Made by a program: the position numbers and the translations under genes
Assembly: GCF_002198095.1 (NCBI RefSeq)
Contig: NZ_NHMK01000011.1
Span: 248,001 to 312,000 of the forward strand
DNA: 64,000 nt
Direction: 5' to 3'
Source: Deinococcus indicus
GTDB lineage: Bacteria; Deinococcota; Deinococci; Deinococcales; Deinococcaceae
Shown: positions 32,311 through 44,045 of the stretch, in pieces
How positions within the stretch are numbered: position 1 is the stretch's first letter
How the letters are laid out: every line of letters begins with the position of its first letter
The notes under the pieces: generated by a model
What the model was told of the DNA's origin: nothing
What the model saw: only the letters and a program-made list of their open reading frames with translations
The model's database searches: none

Positions 32311-32336
32311 GAAAAACGATAATATCGAAGATCGAT
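32311..32336 (+). promoter_or_regulatory. Operator/promoter of the DUF2975-like operon
   Basis: An AT-rich block contains the perfect palindrome CGATAATATCG (32317-32327) and, 3 bp on, ATCGAT (32331-32336) followed by AA, so CGATAA occurs twice in direct orientation. It lies 17-43 nt before the first gene. Probably the binding site of the XRE repressor encoded at the end of the operon; its -10 is likely within the same block. Confidence 0.5.
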
Positions 32337-32353
32337 AAATCCCTGGAGGCCCC

Positions 32354-32992
32354 ATGCTGACCCCCGCCCGCGCCCAGACCATCCTGACCTTTACACTGAC
32401 CCTTATGGCCGTACTGACGGCTCTGGGGCTGTGCTTTTTTCTGTTGAACATGCGTTCGCCAGCGACGTATAGCCTGACTGTTCCCCTCGACATCACGCTC
32501 AGCCTTCCGGGCGGCCGGTACGACCTCTCGAACTTCCATCTGCCGCTCAGTGACTTGCCGGAATGGGCCAGAAATGTCTGGCTCGCTGGCTTTACCCTAT
32601 TCATCGCGTGCCTGATCGCTCTGCTGTGGGGCGCCCGGCAGTTCACGCGCCGCCTGCTGAGTGACCCGTTCCATCCACATAATGTCCGCGATCTGACGGT
32701 GTCTGCGCGACTGGCTCTGATTTGGCAGGTTCTGGCCGTCGTGCAACCAACCCTGAACGGTTGGGTGACTGCACGCAGCCATCCGCTTGAGGCGTTGCGC
32801 CGCCAGCTCCCGGAAGACGCCATTGTTCACCAAGGCAACGCCATGCAACCGCTCTTCAATCTGTTCGGTGTGGATCTTACGCCCCTCTTGATCGCTGCGG
32901 TCTGCGTGCTGTTCGCCGCCGCCCTCACCCAGGCGGCACACATCCGCGAGCAGGAACGCCAGCTGCGCGCCGAACAGGAGCTGACCGTATGA
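32354..32992 (+). CDS. DUF2975 family membrane protein
   Basis: A 212-residue membrane protein with four helices in the DUF2975 order: ILTFTLTLMAVLTALGLCFF, then a periplasmic loop, WLAGFTLFIACLIALLWG, LALIWQVLAVVQPTL, and LLIAAVCVLFAAALTQAA. The end EQERQLRAEQELTV fits the family's charged C-terminus. DUF2975 proteins are usually linked to a small XRE regulator, as here. Base use in this gene is slightly richer in A and T than its neighbours. It starts 18 nt after an operator-like palindrome, with GGAGG before the ATG, and overlaps the next gene by 4 nt. Confidence 0.8.
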   Translation: MLTPARAQTILTFTLTLMAVLTALGLCFFLLNMRSPATYSLTVPLDITLSLPGGRYDLSNFHLPLSDLPEWARNVWLAGFTLFIACLIALLWGARQFTRRLLSDPFHPHNVRDLTVSARLALIWQVLAVVQPTLNGWVTARSHPLEALRRQLPEDAIVHQGNAMQPLFNLFGVDLTPLLIAAVCVLFAAALTQAAHIREQERQLRAEQELTV

Positions 32993-33486
32993 CCCCACAC
33001 CGGCACACCCTGAATGTCCTGCTGCTGCTCCTGACGGTTCCCACGGTCCTCAGTCTGGTCGGGCTGGGCCTGCTGATCCTCGCGGCCCTGACGTTCATTC
33101 CGCATGACCTGCGCCTCAGCGCGGCGCTGGGCCTGTGGGCGGGGGTCAGTTTCGCCGGGTACTGGCACCTGAACCGCGCCATCGGGCTGACCCGCCGGAA
33201 CGGCCCCCTGCACGGTGAGGTCAGCGAACACCTGTTTCGCGCCGGGCAGCGCCTCTTCTGGAGCGCCCTGCTGGGCACCCCACTCTCGCTGGCTGCCGTG
33301 TGGCGCATGGCGCCCGACCTCGGGCTGACGGACCGCTCGACTGGCGCGCTGCTGGGCGTCCTGCTCAGCCCTGAGCTGCTGCTCGGTACTCTGGTGTCCG
33401 TGGCGCTGCCGCTGCTGCTCATGGCGCTCTCCGGCTGGCTGGACGAGGGGCGCGCCAGCCTGGACCGCCAGAGGACGACCATATGA
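32989..33486 (+). CDS. DUF2975-like membrane protein
   Basis: A 165-residue protein with four predicted helices (LLLLLTVPTVLSLVGLGLLI, ALGLWAGVSFAGYW, FWSALLGTPLSLAAVW, LLGTLVSVALPLLLMAL). It keeps the helix order of the preceding protein but lacks the periplasmic loop, so I read it as a diverged duplicate. The function is unknown. Its ATG overlaps the previous stop and its stop overlaps the next ATG, each by 4 nt, so all three are translated together. Confidence 0.7.
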   Translation: MTPHRHTLNVLLLLLTVPTVLSLVGLGLLILAALTFIPHDLRLSAALGLWAGVSFAGYWHLNRAIGLTRRNGPLHGEVSEHLFRAGQRLFWSALLGTPLSLAAVWRMAPDLGLTDRSTGALLGVLLSPELLLGTLVSVALPLLLMALSGWLDEGRASLDRQRTTI

Positions 33487-33914
33487 CCCTGACTCTGCTG
33501 CTGCGCACCCGCGCCCTGACGCGCCTCGAACGCCTGTGCCAGTTGGGCCTGTTGCTCGGCACGGCCGCGCTGATCTACGGACTGGCCCAGCGGGGCTGGT
33601 CCGCGTTGCCCCAGATGCTCCTGGGGAGTCTCCCGGGCGCGCTGGCCCTGCTGTTCCTGTGGCGGGCCGCCCGGGCCAGCCGGCAGGGCAACCTGAGCGT
33701 CATCCCGCGAGAGGTCGCGCTGGCGGGCGTGGCGCTGCTGGCCGGGCAGGTCGTTCCTGCCCTGCTGCCGCTGGTCACCGCCGATCCGCTGCTGCTCGCC
33801 AGCAGCGCTGGACTGCTCGTGTTTTCAAGCCTGCCCGGCCTGGGTCTGCTGGCGTTCGCGGCGGTGCTGAACGTCACGTTCCAAGTGCTGCGCGACGAGG
33901 AACTGACGGTCTGA
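33483..33914 (+). CDS. DUF2975-like membrane protein
   Basis: A 143-residue protein with four helices (LCQLGLLLGTAALIYGLA, LLGSLPGALALLFLW, EVALAGVALLAGQVVPALL, LLVFSSLPGLGLLAFAAVL). Its end VTFQVLRDEELTV is close to the end of the first operon protein (LRAEQELTV), which supports common descent by tandem duplication. The role is unknown. It is followed after 1 nt by the regulator gene. Confidence 0.7.
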   Translation: MTLTLLLRTRALTRLERLCQLGLLLGTAALIYGLAQRGWSALPQMLLGSLPGALALLFLWRAARASRQGNLSVIPREVALAGVALLAGQVVPALLPLVTADPLLLASSAGLLVFSSLPGLGLLAFAAVLNVTFQVLRDEELTV

Positions 33915-33915
33915 C

Positions 33916-34143
33916 ATGCCCATCCGCGTGCATCTCGACGACCTGCTGGCGCAGCGGGGCATGACCCTCTCGGAACTCTCTTCGCGGGTGGGGATCACCC
34001 TGGCGAACCTCAGCATCCTGAAGACCGGGAAAGCCCGCGCGGTACGATTCAGCACCCTGGACGCCCTGTGCCGCGCGCTGGATTGTCAGCCCGGCGACCT
34101 GCTGCGCTGGGAGGACGGCCCCCCGGAGTTCGACGACCTCTGA
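33916..34143 (+). CDS. XRE family HTH regulator (YozG-like)
   Basis: A 75-residue protein that is nearly only a Cro/CI helix-turn-helix: MPIRVHLDDLLAQRGMTLSE, then LSSRVGITLANLSILKTGKA (helices 2 and 3), ending in CRALDCQPGDLLRWEDGPPE. This short form is typical of the regulators linked to DUF2975 proteins in many bacteria. It is the last gene of the four-gene operon and probably represses the operon from the CGATAA palindrome at 32317. Confidence 0.88.
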   Translation: MPIRVHLDDLLAQRGMTLSELSSRVGITLANLSILKTGKARAVRFSTLDALCRALDCQPGDLLRWEDGPPEFDDL

Positions 34144-34238
34144 TCTTTCTGGATGTGGGTGCGGACGCCTGAAAGCCTGGTCCGCCGGTTCAGAAGGTAC
34201 GGACCACAGGGTGTGACGGCATCGTGTCGCCGCGCCGC

Positions 34239-34244
34239 TATACT
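34239..34244 (+). promoter_or_regulatory. -10 box of the TRAP binding-protein gene
   Basis: TATACT about 80 nt before the ATG at 34323. A clear -35 box at the normal distance is not visible, so activator control is possible. The gene has a normal ribosome-binding site (GGGAGG). Confidence 0.45.
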
Positions 34245-34322
34245 GGCAGGCACCACACAATCACAGGACGAACCGGGGAAGTGCAGAGGCCACCGGGGCC
34301 TCGCCCGGATCGGGAGGTCCAC

Positions 34323-35399
34323 ATGGGAATCAACCGTCGTAAGTTCCTGAAGGGCGCCGCCGCCACCGCTGCGGCCAGCACCGTCTTCTCGCCGCACAGC
34401 TTCGCGCAGAGCGGCAACGTGCGCTGGCGCTGCGCTTCGAGCTTCCCCAAGAGCCTGGACACCATTTTCGGCGGGGCCAGCACGGTCGCCGAGCGGGTGG
34501 CGGCCATGACCGACGGGAAGTTCCAGATCCGCGCCTACGAGGCCGGGGAACTCGTGCCGGGCCTGCAGGTGCTGGACGCCGTGCAGCAGGGCACCGTCGA
34601 GTGCGGTCACACCTGCGGGTACTACTTCGTGGGCAAGGACCCCACCCTGGGCTTCGCGACCAGCGTGCCGTTCGGCCTGAGCGTGACCGAGCAGAACGCC
34701 TGGATGTACCACGGGGGCGGCATGGCGCTGCTGCGTGAGGTGTACGGGCAGTTCGGCGTGATCAACTTCCCGGCCGGGAACACCGGCGCGCAGATGGGCG
34801 GCTGGTGGAAGCAGGAGGTCAAGACGGCCGCGCAGCTTCGCGGGAAGAAGGTCCGCATTCCGGGGCTGGGCGGGCAGGTCATGGCGAAACTGGGCGCGAA
34901 CGTGCAGGTCATCCCCGGCGGCGAGATCTACCTGGCGCTGGACCGTGGCGCCATCGACGCGGCCGAGTGGGTCGGGCCGTACGACGACGAGAAACTCGGG
35001 TTGCAGAAGGCCGCGAAGTTCTACTACTACCCCGGCTGGTGGGAACCCGGCCCGAACGTGGATTTCATCGTGAACCAGAAGCAGTACAACGCGCTGCCCA
35101 AGGCGTACCGCGAGATCCTGGCGACCGCCTGCGCCGAGGCGAACGTGACCATGATGGCCGAGTACGACGCGAAGAACCAGGCGGCGCTGGTGCGCCTGCA
35201 GCGGGGCGGCACGCAGCTGCGCCGCTTCTCGAACGACATCCTGACCGCCGCGAACAAGGCCACGCAGGAACTGCACGCCGAGAACTCCGCCAAGAACGCG
35301 GGGTACAAGAAGGTCTACACGCAGTGGAACGGGTTCCGGAACAACGTGCGGAACTGGCATCAGGTGAACGAGAAGGCCATGATGGACTTCAAGAGCTGA
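34323..35399 (+). CDS. TRAP transporter substrate-binding protein (TakP-like)
   Basis: A 358-residue periplasmic binding protein of the DctP family. It starts with a twin-arginine signal (NRRKFLKGAAATAAASTVF), so it is probably exported folded by TatAC. The mature part begins VRWRCASSFPKSLDTIFGGA, close to TakP-type proteins that bind 2-oxo acids with a metal ion. AGELVPGLQVLDAVQQGTVE and EWVGPYDDEKLGL are conserved family stretches. The ligand is an inference. The ATG at 34323 has GGGAGG upstream and matches the signal peptide. The permease genes lie opposite, converging on this gene. Confidence 0.88.
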   Translation: MGINRRKFLKGAAATAAASTVFSPHSFAQSGNVRWRCASSFPKSLDTIFGGASTVAERVAAMTDGKFQIRAYEAGELVPGLQVLDAVQQGTVECGHTCGYYFVGKDPTLGFATSVPFGLSVTEQNAWMYHGGGMALLREVYGQFGVINFPAGNTGAQMGGWWKQEVKTAAQLRGKKVRIPGLGGQVMAKLGANVQVIPGGEIYLALDRGAIDAAEWVGPYDDEKLGLQKAAKFYYYPGWWEPGPNVDFIVNQKQYNALPKAYREILATACAEANVTMMAEYDAKNQAALVRLQRGGTQLRRFSNDILTAANKATQELHAENSAKNAGYKKVYTQWNGFRNNVRNWHQVNEKAMMDFKS

Positions 35400-35413
35400 A
35401 CGGCGGTCCCGGC

Positions 35414-35443
35414 GTGCGCTCCTGCCTCAGGGTGGGAGCGCAC
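35414..35443 (+). terminator. Terminator of the TRAP binding-protein gene
   Basis: A 9-bp stem (GTGCGCTCC, 35414-35422; GGAGCGCAC, 35435-35443) with a 12-nt loop is followed by GTCTTCT. It lies 14 nt beyond the stop. Confidence 0.6.
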
Positions 35444-35477
35444 GTCTTCTGTGCCGTCCCGGCGCGGTAGCGGCATG

Positions 35478-35519
35478 AAAGAAAGCGCCCCTGGCCGGGG
35501 AGCGAGTGGCCAGGGGCGC
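35478..35519 (-). terminator. Terminator of the TRAP permease operon
   Basis: On the minus strand a perfect 12-bp stem (35508-35519 with 35485-35496) is followed by TTTCTTTC. It lies 14 nt beyond the stop of the large permease gene. Confidence 0.75.
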
Positions 35520-35533
35520 GGGAGCGGGTGCGT

Positions 35534-36856
35534 TCAGGGACCGGCGGCGCGCAGGCCCGTCAGGCCGGGGAACACGATGCACAGCACCAGCACGAGCAGC
35601 TGGATGGCGATGAACGGCACCACGCCCCGGTAGATGTCGGCGGTCGCCAGGGCGCGCCCGGCGATGCCGCGCAGGTAGAACAGACTGAAGCCGAACGGGG
35701 GGGTCAGGAAGCTGGTCTGCAGGTTGATGCCGATCAGGATGCCGAACCAGATCATGTCGATGCCCAGTTCCCGCGCGACCGGCGCGAACAGCGGCAGCAC
35801 GATGAACGCGATCTCGAAGAAGTCCAGGAAGCAGCCCAGGATGAAGATCACGAGGTTCGTCAGGATCAGGAACCCGATCACGCCGCCGGGCAGGGTGGTC
35901 AGCAGGTTCTGCATGAACAGGTCGCCGTCCAGCGCGCGGAACACCAGTGAGAACGCCGTCGAGCCGATCAGGATGAACATCACGAAGGCCGTCAGGCGGG
36001 CGCTGGAGAGCGTCACGTCCCACAGGGCCGCGCGGGTCAGGCGGCGGTTGGCCAGGGCCAGCAGCACCGCGCCGAGTGCGCCGACCGCGCCGGCCTCGGT
36101 GGCGGTCGCCACGCCGTAGAAGATCGAGCCGAGCACCACGAAGATCAGGATCAGGGGCGGCACCATGGCGCGCACCACCTGCTTCAGCAGCGCGCCCCGG
36201 CTGATGTTCAGTTCCTCGGCGGGCATGGCGGGCGCCAGGGCCGGGTTCAGGCGGGCGCGGATCAGCACGTACGCGATGTACAGGCCGCCCAGCATCAGCC
36301 CCGGCACCAGCGACCCCAGGAACAGGTCCCCGACCGACACGCCCAGTTCGCTGCCCAGCACCACCAGCACCACGCTGGGCGGAATGATCTGCCCCAGCGT
36401 GCCGGACGCGACGATCACGCCGCTGGCGAGGCCCTTGTCGTACCCGTACTTCAGCATGATCGGCAGGCTGATCAGGCCCATGGTCACGACGGTCGCGGCG
36501 ACCACGCCGGTCGTGGCGGCCAGCAGCATGCCCACCAGCACCACGGCCACCGCGATCCCGCCGCGCAGCCGTCCGAACAGCAGGCCCGCCGTGCGCAGCA
36601 GGTCCTCGGCCAGTCCGCTCTTGCCCAGGATGCCGCCCATGAACACGAAGTACGGAATGGCGAGCAGCGTGAAGTTGCTCATGTTCCCGAAGATGCGGTC
36701 CGGCAGGGCGCGCAGCAGCAGCGCGTCGAACTGCCCGGTCGCCAGTCCGATCAGGCCGAAGATGATGGCGGTTCCGGCCAGCGCGAACGCAACCGGGTAC
36801 CCGGTGAAGATCAGCGCGAAGGCGCCCAGGAACATCCACAGTCCGAGGGCGTCCAT
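35534..36856 (-). CDS. TRAP transporter large permease subunit (DctM family)
   Basis: A 440-residue membrane protein with 11-12 helices, of the DctM/TRAP-T large subunit family that forms the ion-coupled path. Family stretches are VFMGGILGKSGLAEDLL, ASGTLGQIIPPSVVLVVLG (the G-x-x-x-P-P-S motif), GVATATEAGAVGALGAV and NLQTSFLTPPFGFSLFYLRG, each near its expected place. It shares the A of TGATG with the small subunit stop, so they are coupled. With the binding protein at 34323 it makes a complete TRAP system. Confidence 0.93.
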   Translation of the reverse strand: MDALGLWMFLGAFALIFTGYPVAFALAGTAIIFGLIGLATGQFDALLLRALPDRIFGNMSNFTLLAIPYFVFMGGILGKSGLAEDLLRTAGLLFGRLRGGIAVAVVLVGMLLAATTGVVAATVVTMGLISLPIMLKYGYDKGLASGVIVASGTLGQIIPPSVVLVVLGSELGVSVGDLFLGSLVPGLMLGGLYIAYVLIRARLNPALAPAMPAEELNISRGALLKQVVRAMVPPLILIFVVLGSIFYGVATATEAGAVGALGAVLLALANRRLTRAALWDVTLSSARLTAFVMFILIGSTAFSLVFRALDGDLFMQNLLTTLPGGVIGFLILTNLVIFILGCFLDFFEIAFIVLPLFAPVARELGIDMIWFGILIGINLQTSFLTPPFGFSLFYLRGIAGRALATADIYRGVVPFIAIQLLVLVLCIVFPGLTGLRAAGP

Positions 36857-37515
36857 CAGTTGCCTCCGGCGTCGCGGCGCTGCGCCTCGGCCCGCGCGAG
36901 TTCCAGTTCGTCCAGCGCGCGGCGTTCCTCGTCGCTGAGTTCCACGTCGGCCAGCGCGGCCTGCACCTCGTCATGGTCCTCGTAGCGGTGGTGACCGCTC
37001 AGGACGCCCAGCGCCCGCAGGCCCATGCCGACGCCCGCGATCAGCAGCAGCACGAAGCCCAGCGGCACCAGCAGTTTCACCGGCCAGCGCAGCAGTCCGC
37101 CGGGGTCCGGGCTGCCCTCGTTGCCCCGGTAGCTCAGCAGGAACCACGGCCAGGACACGTTCAGCATCAGCACGCAGAACGGCAGCAGGAACAGCAGCGT
37201 GCCCAGCAGGTTGATCCACGCGCGGGCGCGCTGCGTCAGGCGGGAGTACAGCAGGTCCACGCGGACGTGCTCGTCGCGGCTCAGCACGTACGCGCCGCCG
37301 ATCAGGAACACCGCGCTGAACAGGTACCACTGCGCTTCCAGCAGCGAGTTGCTGGACAGCGCCGTCCCGGCGTACCGGTCCACGAACCGGCCCAGGACGT
37401 TGAACAGCCCCACCCCGATCATCAGGAGCGTGAGCAGGCCCGTCAGGACCCCCAGCCCATGCGAGAAACGGTCAATGCCCCGTGCGAGGCCCATCAATGC
37501 CGACACATTCGCCAC
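36856..37515 (-). CDS. TRAP transporter small permease subunit (DctQ family)
   Basis: A 219-residue protein with four helices (VLTGLLTLLMIGVGLFNVLG, WYLFSAVFLIGGAYVL, LLGTLLFLLPFCVLML, KLLVPLGFVLLLIAGVGM) and the DctQ motif SRDEHVRVDLLYSRL. A charged C-terminal extension of about 45 residues (DHDEVQAALADVELSDEERR) is longer than usual. The start used is a GTG at 37515; a second GTG at 37506 has better spacing to GGGAAG and may be the real start. It is the first gene of the permease operon. Confidence 0.88.
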   Translation of the reverse strand: MANVSALMGLARGIDRFSHGLGVLTGLLTLLMIGVGLFNVLGRFVDRYAGTALSSNSLLEAQWYLFSAVFLIGGAYVLSRDEHVRVDLLYSRLTQRARAWINLLGTLLFLLPFCVLMLNVSWPWFLLSYRGNEGSPDPGGLLRWPVKLLVPLGFVLLLIAGVGMGLRALGVLSGHHRYEDHDEVQAALADVELSDEERRALDELELARAEAQRRDAGGN

Positions 37516-37622
37516 CCTTCCCGGACCGCGTCACGTCTCACCCGTCCAGGCGAACGGTGACGCCCCCGGCCATAAATTTGTACTTGCGCACGAGTATACG
37601 GGGTGGGTGTCACATTTGCGGC

Positions 37623-38066
37623 TCAGTCTGCCCGCGCGGCGGCCCGGCGCGGCGCCGGGGACGGTCCGCGCCGACCGGCGCGCCACACGGCCCACATCAG
37701 CAGCGGTTGCAGCGGCAGCCGCGCCCACAAGGCCCAGCCGGGCAGCCCGAAGCGTTCCGGGGACTGCGCCATGGCCACGTTCGCCGGGAACACCGCCAGC
37801 AGCAGCGCCAGCAGGCCCCAGCGGGCGGCGGGGCGCGTGGCGGGGTGCAGCAGGCCCAGGCCGCCCAGCACCTCGGCCGCGCCGCTCAGGAGCGTGGCGG
37901 TCCGCGCCGGGAACGGCACCCAGCTGGGCACGATGCTGTCGAAGGGGCGCGGCGTGATGAAATGCAGCGCGCCCGCCCCGACGAACAGGGCGCTCAGGAG
38001 CAGCACGCCGGGCGTGGGCCGGGGCGCTTCACGGGTGTGGTGGTCATGGGCGGGGCGGCGGGACAT
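37623..38066 (-). CDS. DoxX-like membrane protein
   Basis: A 147-residue protein with four helices. GVLLLSALFVGAGALHFITP, then RTATLLSGAAEVLGGLGLL and RWGLLALLLAVFPANVAMA are the DoxX/DUF4267-type pattern with a conserved G-A-x-H near the first helix and G-x-x-E-x-x-G in the second. The family is linked to redox and thiol stress in other bacteria, but the role is open. An N-terminal His-rich stretch (RPAHDHHTRE) precedes the first helix. Confidence 0.75.
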   Translation of the reverse strand: MSRRPAHDHHTREAPRPTPGVLLLSALFVGAGALHFITPRPFDSIVPSWVPFPARTATLLSGAAEVLGGLGLLHPATRPAARWGLLALLLAVFPANVAMAQSPERFGLPGWALWARLPLQPLLMWAVWRAGRRGPSPAPRRAAARAD

Positions 38067-38090
38067 GGCGCAGCCTCGCGCATTTCAGGG

Positions 38091-38116
38091 CAAAAGAAAA
38101 GGAGCCCGCAGGCTCC
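38091..38116 (-). terminator. Rho-independent terminator of the hydrophilic protein gene
   Basis: On the minus strand GGAGCC pairs with GGCTCC around TGCG and is followed by TTTTCTTTTG. It lies 20 nt beyond the stop of the 73-residue gene. Confidence 0.75.
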
Positions 38117-38136
38117 GGTGGTCAGGGCAGCGGGGT

Positions 38137-38358
38137 TCAGCCGTTGCTGGCGGGCACGCTGCGGGCTTCCTCGCGGTCCTTCAGTTCCTTGTCGCTCAGG
38201 CCGTCGTTGTTGTTGCGGGGCGCCTGGGCCTCGCGGTCGTTGGCGCTCTTGACCGACGGCTGGTTGTCGTGCTCGATCTCATGCACTTCCTTCTTGTTGC
38301 GGTCGTAATCCTGGGGCTGGCTGGTGTGGCCCTTGTTCTTGTCGTCTTTGTCAGGCAT
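38137..38358 (-). CDS. Small, very hydrophilic stress-type protein
   Basis: A 73-residue protein made almost only of charged and polar residues (MPDKDDKNKGHTSQPQDYD at the start, SDKELKDREEARSVPASNG at the end). It has no hydrophobic core, Cys or aromatic cluster and should be intrinsically disordered. Composition resembles small stress or desiccation proteins, but no family is certain. It has its own strong terminator, which suggests it is a well-expressed single gene. Confidence 0.65.
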   Translation of the reverse strand: MPDKDDKNKGHTSQPQDYDRNKKEVHEIEHDNQPSVKSANDREAQAPRNNNDGLSDKELKDREEARSVPASNG

Positions 38359-38454
38359 ACCCCTACCCTGACAGGTCGCTGCCGGGCGTCCTTGTGGCGC
38401 GCGTGAACGGCACTTCAGAGATGAAGTGAGCCTCAAGTCGCTATCCTGCGTCGC

Positions 38455-39210
38455 ATGAGGGTCGCGGTGATCAGTGACGTCCACGGGAACGCCTTCGCGC
38501 TGGAAGCCGTGCTGCGCGAGGTCCGGGCCGCCGCGCCGGACCTGACCGTGAACCTGGGCGATCAGGTCGAGGGCAGCGCCGACCCCGCCCGCGCCCTGAT
38601 CGCCCAGGCGCAGCTGGCGCGGGCGGGCGCGCTGGAGGTACGCGGCAACAACGAGGAGAAACTCTGGCCGGGCGGCCGCCGCTCGGCGCTCTCGCGGGCG
38701 TACGGGGCGTGGCTGGAGGCGCACACCGACCCGGCGCTGCTGGCGCGCGTGGCCGCCCTGCCGCTGACCGCACGGGCCGGGGACCTGCTGGCCTTTCACG
38801 GCACCCCGGACAGCGCCTGGGACAGCCTGCTGTGGGCCTGGGACCCGGCCGGGTTCTACCGCGCCCGCGACCCCCGGAGCCTGCGCGCCCGGGTGGACTC
38901 CCTGAACGCCGGCGTGGTCGTGTGCGGTCACACCCACCGGCCCGGCGCGACCCGCGTGGGCGACACGCTGGTCGTGAACGCCGGGGCGGTCAGCGATCAG
39001 GTGGACGGCGACCCCCGCGCCCGCTGGACGCAACTGGACCGCGTGAATGGCCGCTGGGCCGTCACCTTCCACGTCACGGAGTACGACATCGAGGCGGCCG
39101 TCGCCTGGGCCGCCACCCACACGCCCTTCGGGAACGGCGAGACCAGCCTGCTGCGCACCGGCACGATGGACGTGCGCGGCGACGGCGTGTGGGAAGGGCC
39201 GCAGCCCTGA
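38455..39210 (+). CDS. Metallophosphoesterase family protein
   Basis: A 251-residue calcineurin-like phosphoesterase. The five metal-binding blocks are visible: DVHGNAFALEAVL near residue 7, GDQVEGSADP near 40, RGNNEEKLWP near 63, AFHGTPDSAWD near 105, and CGHTHRPGATRV near 156. It may hydrolyse phosphomono- or diesters (YfcE/ApaH relatives); the substrate is not clear. A TATCCT box at 38442-38447 lies 7 nt from the ATG. The following gene has its own promoter. Confidence 0.9.
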   Translation: MRVAVISDVHGNAFALEAVLREVRAAAPDLTVNLGDQVEGSADPARALIAQAQLARAGALEVRGNNEEKLWPGGRRSALSRAYGAWLEAHTDPALLARVAALPLTARAGDLLAFHGTPDSAWDSLLWAWDPAGFYRARDPRSLRARVDSLNAGVVVCGHTHRPGATRVGDTLVVNAGAVSDQVDGDPRARWTQLDRVNGRWAVTFHVTEYDIEAAVAWAATHTPFGNGETSLLRTGTMDVRGDGVWEGPQP

Positions 39211-39227
39211 CGGTGTACGCTGCACGC

Positions 39228-40304
39228 ATGTTGCGATGGATGTTCACCGCTGCGCTCGTCCTCGGTACGGGCGCCCAGGCTGCCGGGTGTGGCGGCACCG
39301 AGGGGCAGCCCGACTGGGCGCGCGCCGGGGCGTTCCGGGGAACCCTCGGCGCGCTGCCGGTCGCACTGAGCTTCGACCCCAGGGGCGAGTCGCGGTACTT
39401 CTACGAGGGCCGCAGCCTCGACCTGTTCCTGGAGGCCCGCCGCAGCGGGAACGCGCTGGTGCTGGAGGAAAGCGTCCGCCGGGACTTCGGTGAGCGCGTG
39501 CTGACCGGCTGTTTCACCCTGATGCCCGCTCCTGGCGGCCTGAAGGGAACGTGGCAGGCCCCCGGCGCGGCCAGGGCGCTGGAGGTGAACCTGACGCCGC
39601 TGGACACGGCCAGCCTGCCGATGCGTCTCCCCCTGTCGCCGGGCCTGAGTGCGCTGCGCCGTGACGACCCCCTGGCGTTCCTGAAACTGAACCGCCCCTG
39701 GGTCACCCTGCCCGGTGGGCGCGCGGTGCGTGAACCGCTGTCCGGCGTGACGTACCCGCGCGTGCCCGGCGCGAGCGGCGCGCTGAACGCCGCGCTGCAG
39801 GACCGGCAGCTGCGCCACGCGGCGGACGCCCTGGACTGCCGGGCCACGCTGCCCGAATCGGCCCAGAAGGACCCGCAGGAGGGCTACAACCTGAGTGCCG
39901 GGATCACGCTGTCGAACGCCCGTCTGCTCAGCCTGCGCGAAGACGTGGACTACTACTGCGGCGGCGCACACCCCTCGTACTGGACCGAGGGCGTCATCTT
40001 GGACCGCGTCACGGGCCGCGCCGTCCCGCTGACCACCCTGTTCCCCAAACTGAGTGCCGCGCGCCAGAAGACGCTGTACCTGTCGGGCGTGAAAGCGCAG
40101 GTGGACACCGACTGCCTGAACGTCCTGCGGGACAGTGCCGGAGACTTCACCGCCCACCTGAGCGCCACGGGTGTGAACCTGACCCCCAGCGACCTGCCGC
40201 ACGTCGTGGGCGTGTGCGCCGAGACCGTCACGCTGCCGTACGCCACCCTGCGCGGCGACGCGAACCTGAACAGCCCGCTCGTGAAGACGCTGTACCCGAA
40301 CTGA
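39228..40304 (+). CDS. Secreted protein, DUF3298-like C-terminal half
   Basis: A 358-residue exported protein with a signal peptide (MFTAALVLGTGAQAAG). The first Cys after it (GCGG) might even be a lipobox, but the fit is weak. The second half has YYCGGAHPSYWTEGVILD and VTGRAVPLTTLFP, the pattern of DUF3298/RsiV-like domains, which bind peptidoglycan fragments or lysozyme in other proteins. Several Cys may form disulphides. A TACGCT box at 39216-39221 is 6 nt before the ATG. The function is unknown. Confidence 0.65.
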   Translation: MLRWMFTAALVLGTGAQAAGCGGTEGQPDWARAGAFRGTLGALPVALSFDPRGESRYFYEGRSLDLFLEARRSGNALVLEESVRRDFGERVLTGCFTLMPAPGGLKGTWQAPGAARALEVNLTPLDTASLPMRLPLSPGLSALRRDDPLAFLKLNRPWVTLPGGRAVREPLSGVTYPRVPGASGALNAALQDRQLRHAADALDCRATLPESAQKDPQEGYNLSAGITLSNARLLSLREDVDYYCGGAHPSYWTEGVILDRVTGRAVPLTTLFPKLSAARQKTLYLSGVKAQVDTDCLNVLRDSAGDFTAHLSATGVNLTPSDLPHVVGVCAETVTLPYATLRGDANLNSPLVKTLYPN

Positions 40305-40315
40305 CCTGAACAGGA

Positions 40316-40351
40316 AAAGCGCCCCCGCCGAGCCACTGGCGGGGGCGCTTT
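40316..40351. terminator. Strong bidirectional terminator
   Basis: A perfect 14-bp stem (AAAGCGCCCCCGCC at 40316-40329, complement at 40338-40351) with an 8-nt loop lies between the convergent stops at 40304 and 40365. Confidence 0.75.
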
Positions 40352-40364
40352 CCGGGTTGAGCTG

Positions 40365-41060
<696 letters not shown>

Positions 41061-41156
41061 ACACCAAGAATACGCGCCCGGCCTGACGGGAGTTCCCGCC
41101 GCGCCGGCCGCGTTCTTGAGGATGCGTTGATCCAGCCCCGCCGCCACCCTCCTGGC

Positions 41157-44041
<2,885 letters not shown>

Positions 44042-44045
<4 letters not shown>

